From assembly GCA_900557175.1 (NCBI GenBank), contig USSL01000133.1, positions 1 through 5,423 of the forward strand: 5,423 bases of DNA. The letters are read 5' to 3'. Of this stretch, positions 1-5,230 are shown piece after piece. Within the stretch, counting starts at the first letter, position 1, and each line of letters opens with the position of its first letter. Position numbers and translations under genes: made by a program. The notes beneath the pieces are model-generated. The model was not told the origin of the DNA, searched no databases, and saw nothing but the letters and a program-made list of their open reading frames with translations. Source of the DNA: an uncultured Eubacteriales bacterium. Its GTDB lineage: Bacteria; Bacillota; Clostridia; Lachnospirales; Lachnospiraceae.

Positions 1-365
1 ACGAATACATTGCTGAAAATTTTGGCGACAAGTGACGGGAAATGCACAATGTCGATGCAGACAAACATAATCAGCATATCTCCGAGCCCTGACATCACTC
101 TCGCCCCGACAAACAGGGACATTTCCTTAATAATTGCCGCAGCGCCCCGGCATTTGCTTTTAAATACCCATGTCCGGTTTGTCACATAAGCAAAAAGCAC
201 CGAAGCGAGCCATGCTGCCGCATTGGCAATAAGATAATGAATGTGAAATATATCATTCATTACAAAAAAGACAACAATATTCACAAGTGTTGTCAGACCT
301 CCAAAAAAGACATAAGCAATAATCTCCTCGTACTTTTTGTAAAGCAGCTTTAATTTATCTGTCAT
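1..365 (-). CDS. GtrA-family polytopic membrane protein (3' end cut by window edge)
   Basis: Reading the minus strand from the ATG at 365 gives an open frame of 121 codons to the window edge. It is hydrophobic and looks like the GtrA family: an early segment containing FGGLTTLVNIVVFFVMN (residues 21-37), a second membrane segment around 44-61 ending in FAYVTNRTWVF, a short basic cytoplasmic loop (KSKCRG, 69-74), and a third hydrophobic region around 80-103. The family usually has about 120-140 residues and four membrane helices, so only a short C-terminal piece should be missing. Family members are thought to help move lipid-linked sugars across the membrane for cell-surface glycan decoration; the substrate here cannot be told. 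A GAAGGA ribosome binding site (374-379) sits 8 bases before the ATG. It lies beyond a probable terminator, so it is likely a separate transcription unit from the acetyltransferase gene upstream. The family call is fairly secure; the role is inference. Confidence 0.85.
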   Translation of the reverse strand, partial: MTDKLKLLYKKYEEIIAYVFFGGLTTLVNIVVFFVMNDIFHIHYLIANAAAWLASVLFAYVTNRTWVFKSKCRGAAAIIKEMSLFVGARVMSGLGDMLIMFVCIDIVHFPSLVAKIFSNVF

Positions 366-373
366 AGCATTAA

Positions 374-379
374 TCCTTC
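374..379 (-). promoter_or_regulatory. Ribosome binding site of the GtrA-family gene
   Basis: The minus strand reads GAAGGA, 8 bases before the ATG at 365. A further purine-rich block containing GGAG lies about 14 bases more upstream. The spacing supports the ATG at 365 as the start. An ATG 5 bases earlier meets a stop at its third codon and is not a usable start. Confidence 0.6.
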
Positions 380-434
380 TTTCCTTTCTCCTTTCACAAA
401 CTCTACTATGCTTTGCATCCCTCGCGGAGCTTTT

Positions 435-467
435 TTATGACATAGGAAGCCATTTTCTATGTCATAA
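435..467. repeat. Perfect 11-bp inverted repeat with 11-base loop
   Basis: TTATGACATAG (435-445) is the exact reverse complement of CTATGTCATAA (457-467). Flanking T- and A-rich bases extend the stem with a mismatch. It lies between the probable terminator of the acetyltransferase unit and the GtrA-family gene. Neither strand has a T-run after the 3' arm, so it does not look like an intrinsic terminator. It could be an operator, a leader-RNA hairpin, or part of a dispersed intergenic repeat; the sequence alone does not decide. Confidence 0.7.
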
Positions 468-510
468 GAAAGGGGTACCGGGCAGCAGTGCTTTGCCGCC
501 CCGGCACCCC
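466..510 (-). terminator. Probable intrinsic terminator after the GNAT gene
   Basis: Starting one base after the acetyltransferase stop codon, the minus-strand transcript begins GGGGTGCCGGGGC and folds back on GCCCGGTACCCC. The stem (472-510) has about 15 or more mostly G:C pairs, one G.U pair and a small bulge or mismatch, with a six-base apical loop. It is followed directly by TTTCTTA. The T tail is short and broken by a C, so termination may be incomplete. Its position just past the last tightly packed gene fits an operon end. Confidence 0.65.
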
Positions 511-511
511 A

Positions 512-1015
512 TCATTTGATATCATAAAAATATAAATCCATCGTTTTGCCTTCAAATACTGTTGTTCCTTTCCTGACAAAGCCTGCCGCCTTGGCCAGTG
601 CCGCCGACGCCTCATTTTCCGCGTCGATCCGCACTGCAATACGCTTTTCGCATATTTCCTCCGCAGCATAATCGAGCACTGCCCGGACACTTTCAAGGCC
701 ATAGCCTTTTTTCTGCCACGATCTGCCAATCATATAGCCAAGTTCAAGTTCAACATGATTATCGATGTCTTCCACTGACAAGCCGCATCTTCCGATCAAA
801 GTCCCCGTTGCTTTTTCAACGACAGCCCAAAGTCCGAAACCATAGAAGCCATAAACATAATGAATATAACTTTCAAGCTTCATCTTTTCCTCGTCCCGGT
901 CTTGTGAAAGCGGCGGAACAAACATTTGATTACCCTCATAGATTGTATATAAACCGTCAATATCTTCGGGAACAAATTCTCTTAAAATAAGCCGCTTTGT
1001 CTCTGCGATCACCAT
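512..1015 (-). CDS. GNAT-family N-acetyltransferase (RimJ/RimL-like)
   Basis: This 167-residue protein has the layout of the Acetyltransf_3 (RimJ/RimL-type) branch of GNAT enzymes, which move an acetyl group from acetyl-CoA to an amine. It opens with the typical TKRLILREFVPEDID (6-20). The acetyl-CoA pyrophosphate-binding motif is Q101-K-K-G-Y-G106, followed by a helix (LESVRAVLDYA). Further on are N134 and S137 in ENEASAALAKAAGF, where the family contacts the CoA arm. The length is normal for the family and no part is missing. The acceptor substrate cannot be predicted; a ribosomal protein, another protein N terminus or a small amine are all possible. The ATG at 1015 follows the leuA stop codon with no gap (TAAATG) and has no clear Shine-Dalgarno sequence, so translation probably depends on ribosomes finishing leuA. 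It is the last gene before the probable terminator. The family call is strong; the function is unknown. Confidence 0.9.
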   Translation of the reverse strand: MVIAETKRLILREFVPEDIDGLYTIYEGNQMFVPPLSQDRDEEKMKLESYIHYVYGFYGFGLWAVVEKATGTLIGRCGLSVEDIDNHVELELGYMIGRSWQKKGYGLESVRAVLDYAAEEICEKRIAVRIDAENEASAALAKAAGFVRKGTTVFEGKTMDLYFYDIK

Positions 1016-2686
1016 TTATTTATAAAACAATCTGTTCAGAGCGCTGAAAATTGCCCTGATTGATGAACGTGTAATGTTAGAGCTGACACCGACGCCGAAG
1101 GCTGTCTCGCCGGTTTGTGCGTTCATCAGCTGGATGTATGTGGCCGCCTGGGAATCCGATCCCATTGTCAGCGCATGCTCTGAATAAAGCGTCAGCTTTG
1201 TATGGTACTTTGTTTTCTGATTAAGCCCATGCTTTACAGCGTCAATCGGACCATTTCCAAAGCCCTCGATTGTCTTTTCAATACCATTTTCTGTATATGT
1301 GAGTACTACTTTTGTGTCAAAAGTATCATGAAGGTCACTGATATCTTCAATCTTTACCTTTTTAAAATGAAGCGGTTCATTTGCCTCAATATACATTTCC
1401 TTAAAACGCTTATAAATCTGCTCAGGTGTTACCTCACCCTGATGCTCTGAAATATTCTGAATCGCATCGGCAAATTCCTTGTGCATCTCCTTCGGAATCT
1501 GGAATCCAAAATACTGATCCATAATAAAGGCAACGCCGCCCTTGCCCGACTGACTGTTAATGCGGACAATCGGTTCGTAATCACGGCCGATATCCGATGG
1601 ATCAATCGGAAGATAAGGAACCTCCCATCTGTCCGGATGACGCTCCCGCATCGCTTTAATGCCTTTATTGATCGCATCCTGATGAGAACCTGAAAATGCT
1701 GTAAATACAAGCTTGCCTGCATACGGATGACGCGGATGGATCGGCAGCTTGCAGCAGCGCTCATAAACTTCAATAATTTCATTAATATTTTCAATATTCA
1801 AATTCGGGTTGACGCCCTGTGAAAACATATTGTAAGCAATATTTAAAATATCAACATTACCTGTACGCTCACCATTGCCAAAAAGTGTTCCCTCAACACG
1901 ATCCGCGCCGGCAAGAAGTGCAAGTTCTGTCGCTGCCACACCCGTACCTCTGTCATTATGCGGATGCACACTGAGAATAATCTTATCACGCTCTCTGAAA
2001 TGTGTGCTCATCCACTCGATCTGATCTGCATAAACATTCGGCGTATTCATCTCAACAGTTGCCGGAAGATTAACGATCATCGGCATTTCCTTTGTCGGCT
2101 GCCATACGTCAAAAACAGCTTCGCACACTTCAAGCGCATAGTCAACTTCTGTTCCTGTAAAGCTTTCCGGTGAATACTGAAGCCATAAATTACCTTTAAA
2201 ATTCTTGGCATAATCCTTCACCATCTGAGTACCGTCCACAGCAATCTTTTTAATTTCTTCCTTGTTCATGCCGAAAACGACATCTCTTTGAAGTACCGAT
2301 GTTGAATTGTAAATGTGGAGAATAACATTTTTAATTCCCTCAATCGATTCAAATGTCCGCTTGATCAAATGCGGGCGCGCCTGCGTCAGCACCTGAACCT
2401 TGACATCATCAGGAATCATATTTCTTTCAACAAGCGTCCTTAAAAAATCATATTCGATCTGGGATGCTGACGGAAAACCAATCTCAATTTCTTTAAAACC
2501 AAGCCTTACAAGCATATTAAAGAATTCGATTTTTTCCTCCACAACCATCGGATCAATCAATGCCTGATTGCCATCCCGTAAATCAACACTGCACCAAACC
2601 GGCGCTTTCTCAATCTGTTTGTTAATCCATGTTCTTTCAGGAAAATCTAAAACCGGATTTTTTTTGTATCTCTCATAATTTAACAT
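1016..2686 (-). CDS. leuA: 2-isopropylmalate synthase, long (type 2) form
   Basis: LeuA condenses acetyl-CoA with 2-oxoisovalerate to give 2-isopropylmalate, the first committed step of leucine synthesis in the cytoplasm. The 556 residues match the long form rather than the roughly 510-residue LeuA common in other bacteria. The TIM-barrel catalytic domain (about 25-310) carries DLRDGNQ (35-41), the metal-binding HPHND (241-245, with H241 and H243), and the loop GNGERTGN (270-277). A linker follows with FSGSHQDAI (331-339). The C-terminal leucine-binding regulatory domain (about 435-550) includes the MGSDSQAA block (508-515) and ends intact, so leucine feedback inhibition is expected from the family. 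The ATG at 2686 has AGGGGAG 9 bases upstream, and the gap to the HPr stop is 6 bases, so the two genes are probably co-transcribed. I see no T-box, leader peptide or attenuator right upstream. An A8 tract covers codons 8-10. The assignment is very secure. Confidence 0.97.
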   Translation of the reverse strand: MLNYERYKKNPVLDFPERTWINKQIEKAPVWCSVDLRDGNQALIDPMVVEEKIEFFNMLVRLGFKEIEIGFPSASQIEYDFLRTLVERNMIPDDVKVQVLTQARPHLIKRTFESIEGIKNVILHIYNSTSVLQRDVVFGMNKEEIKKIAVDGTQMVKDYAKNFKGNLWLQYSPESFTGTEVDYALEVCEAVFDVWQPTKEMPMIVNLPATVEMNTPNVYADQIEWMSTHFRERDKIILSVHPHNDRGTGVAATELALLAGADRVEGTLFGNGERTGNVDILNIAYNMFSQGVNPNLNIENINEIIEVYERCCKLPIHPRHPYAGKLVFTAFSGSHQDAINKGIKAMRERHPDRWEVPYLPIDPSDIGRDYEPIVRINSQSGKGGVAFIMDQYFGFQIPKEMHKEFADAIQNISEHQGEVTPEQIYKRFKEMYIEANEPLHFKKVKIEDISDLHDTFDTKVVLTYTENGIEKTIEGFGNGPIDAVKHGLNQKTKYHTKLTLYSEHALTMGSDSQAATYIQLMNAQTGETAFGVGVSSNITRSSIRAIFSALNRLFYK

Positions 2687-2692
2687 AAGCTG

Positions 2693-2959
2693 CTACTCCC
2701 CTTTTAGACCATTTTGAATTTCCTCAGTCAACGTCTTCAGCGCTTCTTCTTCATCAACGCCATCGCATATGAGTTCTATCTCATCGCCGCACTGCACACC
2801 AGCGCCGAGAACACTGAGCACACTTTTTGCATTGGCGATACCATTTGCTGTTTTGAATGAAATCATCGTCTTAAACCGCATTGCCTCCCTGCACAAAACA
2901 CTTGCCGGACGAAGATGGAGACCTGACGGATTATATACAACTACTTTGTCCTTTACCAT
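2693..2959 (-). CDS. ptsH: HPr-family phosphocarrier protein
   Basis: HPr relays phosphate from PEP:enzyme I to the sugar-specific IIA proteins of the phosphotransferase system. In Firmicutes it also acts as a catabolite-repression signal when HPr kinase modifies Ser46. The 88 residues are the standard length. The active-site block is NPSGLHLRPAS with His15, Arg17 and Pro18, so this is not a Crh-type protein, which lacks His15. Ser46 is present in AKSVLSVLG (44-52). Two positions differ from common HPr: residue 16 is Leu rather than Ala or Thr, and residues 49-53 read SVLGA rather than GVMSL as in Bacillus. The ATG at 2959 has a modest AGGTAGAG upstream (2964-2971). The gene follows cdaR by 46 untranslated bases, and its last codons hold the leuA ribosome binding site. 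No enzyme I gene is visible. It may be the main HPr or a paralogue; the gene symbol is therefore less sure than the family. Confidence 0.92.
   Translation of the reverse strand: MVKDKVVVYNPSGLHLRPASVLCREAMRFKTMISFKTANGIANAKSVLSVLGAGVQCGDEIELICDGVDEEEALKTLTEEIQNGLKGE
2696..2702 (-). promoter_or_regulatory. leuA ribosome binding site inside the HPr gene end
   Basis: The minus strand reads AGGGGAG 9 bases before the leuA ATG. These bases also encode the final Gly-Glu codons of HPr, and the HPr TAG stop lies between the site and the leuA start. This layout suggests that HPr and LeuA translation may be coupled. Confidence 0.7.
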
Positions 2960-2989
2960 ATATCTCTACCTACCCTTTACAGATAATCT

Positions 2990-3005
2990 ATCAATCGTAA
3001 TTGAT
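2990..3005. repeat. Short inverted repeat between cdaR and the HPr gene
   Basis: ATCAAT (2990-2995) and ATTGAT (3000-3005) are perfect reverse complements around a 4-base loop, just after the cdaR stop codon. The stem is only 6 bp and AT-rich with no following T-run, so it is not a good terminator. It might mark an RNA processing site or a small operator, or be chance. Confidence 0.3.
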
Positions 3006-4265
3006 TTACTTTCTCGCTACAATGATGTTGACTGCCACCTGAGGCCGTATAAACGTCACAGACTTGCCGCTTTTGAATGTCACAAATACTGTATGCTCAC
3101 CTTCCGCCAGTCCTGACATATCCGCCGACGCTGTCACATCATCGGCCGTAAAACTTTCAAGAACAGAAGCTGCCGCTGTCACATCCGCAATAATTTCTCC
3201 GGAATCCTCCGAAATTTCATACGTATAGCCTTCCTGTTTATTCGTCAAATCGACTTTATCTAAAGCAACGCTGACAGCCTTATCCTCTTTCTTTTCAATG
3301 GTAACTGTCACTGCAAGGCCATTTTCTTTATCATTGCTTCTTACAAGCTGAAGACTTTCATCAATCTGTCTGAGTACTTCATCATATAAAAGATTTTTTT
3401 CGATACTCTGATTCTGACCTGTAATATCTAAAGACATCGGTATTTCTGTCAGCTTTTTCAGCACATCCTTCGGCCCTGCAATAAGCACGGACTCCGGCAC
3501 TGCCGTCACACCCGTCACTTCATAGCCATAAGCCGGTTCGCCTGTCGTCGTAAACCGTATGTCCACTTCCTTTGTCGGCTGGACAGTCACATCGACTGAA
3601 ACGTCAAATAAATCCTCACCGTTAAAGGTCAGCTTGCTCGTGTCAATTTCCGAACCGTCATCGCCAAAAACTTTTGGCGTCACAGTCTCGGTAAAGCTTT
3701 CTGAAGCCTCTGAAACATCAATGTCCAAAACAACCTCTTTAATCTTACTTACGGTTGTACTTGAACCGCGAATCGTCACTGTATTTGGCGAAAGCTGATA
3801 GCCGGTTGCATAATAGCCCTCAGCCTCCTCACCGATTTTTGACGGCACAAGGGAAAATGTTTCCTCCGCAACTTTTTCTCTCTTAATTGTATATGTGTTT
3901 GTATTTGATAAAATCTCAACACGGCCATCGGTCCTTATCGAATCATTTGTCTGCTCAACATCCACAAAAACAGCATCTGTAATGGAAAGCTTACTTAAAT
4001 CCGCCGTAGCCACAAAATCGTCCGCCGTAATATTGTAAAGTACGGAAGAACGTCCGCTTACTGTAATTGTCGCTTTTTGTCCCGAAACAGGTTCATATGT
4101 ATAATTCTCATCTGTCACGGCATTCGTATTCGTCTCCTGGACATTCAGTGTCAGCTTCTTCGTTGTAACTGCATCGTCTACATTGACAATAATCAGCCAG
4201 ATCACCGTCGCCGCCAGGATTGACAATAGCTTCATGCCGAGATTATTTGTTATCTTTTTTTTCAT
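3006..4265 (-). CDS. cdaR: CdaR / YbbR-domain regulator of diadenylate cyclase
   Basis: CdaR is a single-pass membrane protein whose outer part carries YbbR repeats. In Firmicutes it binds CdaA and modulates c-di-AMP synthesis. The 419-residue protein starts with a basic MKKK stretch and an uncleaved-looking membrane anchor (about 11-28, MKLLSILAATVIWLIIV). About four YbbR-like repeats follow, roughly 37-127, 135-229, 232-325 and 328-417. Repeats 2 and 3 show the family pattern of a GY motif, then a Pro-Glu/Asn-x-Val strand and a G-x-x-x-x-V turn (GYQLSPNTVTIRG at 155-167; GYEVTGVTAVPESVLIAG at 247-264). Repeat 4 is more divergent. I chose the ATG at 4265 because AAGGAG lies 10 bases upstream; an in-frame TTG at 4274 lies only one base from that site and is too close. 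The gene overlaps the cdaA end by 23 bases, which fits co-expression in a complex. The identity is strong because of both repeats and neighbour. Confidence 0.93.
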   Translation of the reverse strand: MKKKITNNLGMKLLSILAATVIWLIIVNVDDAVTTKKLTLNVQETNTNAVTDENYTYEPVSGQKATITVSGRSSVLYNITADDFVATADLSKLSITDAVFVDVEQTNDSIRTDGRVEILSNTNTYTIKREKVAEETFSLVPSKIGEEAEGYYATGYQLSPNTVTIRGSSTTVSKIKEVVLDIDVSEASESFTETVTPKVFGDDGSEIDTSKLTFNGEDLFDVSVDVTVQPTKEVDIRFTTTGEPAYGYEVTGVTAVPESVLIAGPKDVLKKLTEIPMSLDITGQNQSIEKNLLYDEVLRQIDESLQLVRSNDKENGLAVTVTIEKKEDKAVSVALDKVDLTNKQEGYTYEISEDSGEIIADVTAAASVLESFTADDVTASADMSGLAEGEHTVFVTFKSGKSVTFIRPQVAVNIIVARK

Positions 4266-5121
4266 ACTTAACAATCTCCTTAAGCTTACTGAATCGTCCT
4301 GTGGCTGTTCCCGCTGTCTTCGGCTTTTTCGTCAGCAGCCGCTTCATCGTTTCCATATCAATGTTTCTTTGCAGTTTACCATTCTGCGCCAGTGAAACTG
4401 CACCTGTTTCTTCGGAAACAATAATTGTCATACTGTCTGAAACTTCACTGATACCGACAGCTGCCCGGTGCCTTGTACCAAGTTCTTTACTAAGCTCCAT
4501 ATTATCTGAAAGCGGAAGATAGCATGTCGCCGCCACAATACGGTTGCTCCGGATAAATACGGCACCATCGTGCAGCGGTGTATTGTGCTCAAAAATATTA
4601 ATTAAAAGCTGGCTTGAAACGACGGAATCAAGCGGAATACCTGTGCGCTCATATTCGCTTAAGAGCACTTCTCGCTCAAGAACAATCAGTGCGCCTGTCT
4701 TTACCTTGCCCATCTCATAAGCCGCCCGCACAACCTCATTGATGCACTTATCACTGTTGGCCTGACCTTTCTGCTCCGTCTCTCCCGTTGAAAACAGGGA
4801 AGCAACAAACCGCTTCCGGCCAAGCTCCTCCAGCGCCTTGCGAAGTTCCGGCTGGAAAATGACAATGACTGCAATGGCGACAACATTAAAAGTCTTACCA
4901 AAAATCCAAAGAATCGTCGTCAGATGAAGTAACTCCGCTAAAAGCGCAAAAACAAGGACAACAACAATGCCTTTAAACAATGTCCATGCCCTTGTATTTT
5001 TTATCCACACTAAAATATGATAGATAATAAATGCAATAATCGCAATTTCAAGATATGAAGTCGGATGGCGAAATGCCGAGAATGTACCCATCGAAATAAA
5101 ATTCTGTATATAATCAATCAT
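4243..5121 (-). CDS. cdaA: Membrane diadenylate cyclase CdaA (DacA), makes c-di-AMP
   Basis: CdaA joins two ATP molecules into cyclic di-AMP, a messenger that controls potassium and osmolyte uptake and cell-wall balance. With the ATG at 5121 the protein has 292 residues. Three membrane helices lie at about 23-41, 50-66 and 68-89, followed by the FQPELRKALEELGR linker (89-102) and the cytoplasmic DAC domain. Both catalytic motifs are intact: DGA (185-187, in PLHDGAVFI) and RHR (217-219, in GTRHRAAVG). The 5' end is uncertain. The frame is open up to a GTG at 5172, but that GTG sits beside a strong hairpin and lacks a clear ribosome binding site. The added residues would also give a longer N terminus than is usual for the family. 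A TTG at 5130 with GGTGG 5 bases upstream is also possible. The gene ends in an A8 tract shared with the start of cdaR. Function is very secure, start only moderate. Confidence 0.95.
   Translation of the reverse strand: MIDYIQNFISMGTFSAFRHPTSYLEIAIIAFIIYHILVWIKNTRAWTLFKGIVVVLVFALLAELLHLTTILWIFGKTFNVVAIAVIVIFQPELRKALEELGRKRFVASLFSTGETEQKGQANSDKCINEVVRAAYEMGKVKTGALIVLEREVLLSEYERTGIPLDSVVSSQLLINIFEHNTPLHDGAVFIRSNRIVAATCYLPLSDNMELSKELGTRHRAAVGISEVSDSMTIIVSEETGAVSLAQNGKLQRNIDMETMKRLLTKKPKTAGTATGRFSKLKEIVKYEKKDNK
4255..4262 (-). other. A8 homopolymer in the cdaA/cdaR overlap
   Basis: Eight consecutive A residues (minus strand) lie within the 23-base overlap and are read as part of GAA AAA AAA GAT in cdaA and as AAA AAA AAG in cdaR. 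By direct reading, losing one A puts the cdaA frame into the cdaR frame, which would join the two proteins just after the cdaR start codon position. Confidence 0.8.
4276..4281 (-). promoter_or_regulatory. Ribosome binding site that fixes the cdaR start
   Basis: The minus strand reads AAGGAG, 10 bases before the ATG at 4265 and one base before the in-frame TTG at 4274. The spacing decides in favour of the ATG. The site lies inside the cdaA coding sequence. Confidence 0.75.
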
Positions 5122-5175
5122 TTCTCTCAAGCTTTCCACCCTCTTTCTGTAAATATCCGGCTGTCTATCCACCTA

Positions 5176-5211
5176 AAGCTCTGTACGGAAAATAATATTC
5201 CGTCAGAGCTT
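5176..5211. repeat. Strong 14-bp hairpin upstream of cdaA
   Basis: AAGCTCTG (5176-5183) plus ACGGAA (5185-5190) pair with TTCCGT (5198-5203) and CAGAGCTT (5204-5211). One base (5184) is bulged and the loop has seven AT-only bases. It lies between the stop codon of the upstream partial gene and cdaA. On the minus strand the 3' arm is followed by TAGGTGG, not a T-run, so it is a poor intrinsic terminator by the usual rule. It could be a weak terminator for the upstream gene, an RNA processing or stabilising element, or a leader structure of cdaA. Confidence 0.7.
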
Positions 5212-5230
5212 ACAGCCTGTGCAAAATCAT

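Noticed and set aside
421..436. Possible plus-strand terminator: small CTC-GCG-GAG hairpin followed by T6
   Set aside because: The stem is only 3 bp, and no plus-strand gene lies upstream.
435..467. Promoter for the GtrA-family gene within the inverted repeat (ATGACA as -35)
   Set aside because: No -10 box of good match at 16-18 bases spacing; the best candidate has 15 bases spacing and matches only half the consensus.
598..990. Plus-strand 130-codon open frame opposite the acetyltransferase gene
   Set aside because: Its translation has no domain-like pattern and lies wholly antisense to a clear GNAT gene.
1429..1794. Minus-strand 121-codon open frame inside leuA
   Set aside because: Arg/Ile-rich out-of-frame shadow of leuA with no family features.
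2769..3116. Plus-strand 115-codon open frame opposite the HPr gene and the cdaR end
   Set aside because: Antisense to two well-supported genes, with no recognisable motif or ribosome binding site.
4266..4274. TTG at 4274 as the cdaR start, adding three residues
   Set aside because: The AAGGAG site is one base from this TTG, while it is 10 bases from the ATG at 4265.
5122..5172. GTG at 5172 as the cdaA start, adding 17 residues
   Set aside because: No clear ribosome binding site; the upstream bases are tied up in the 5176-5211 hairpin; the extra charged N terminus is not typical of the family. It cannot be fully excluded.
5191..5230. cdaA promoter using TATTAT in the hairpin loop as -10
   Set aside because: No acceptable -35 hexamer at normal spacing, and the box lies within a stable stem-loop.
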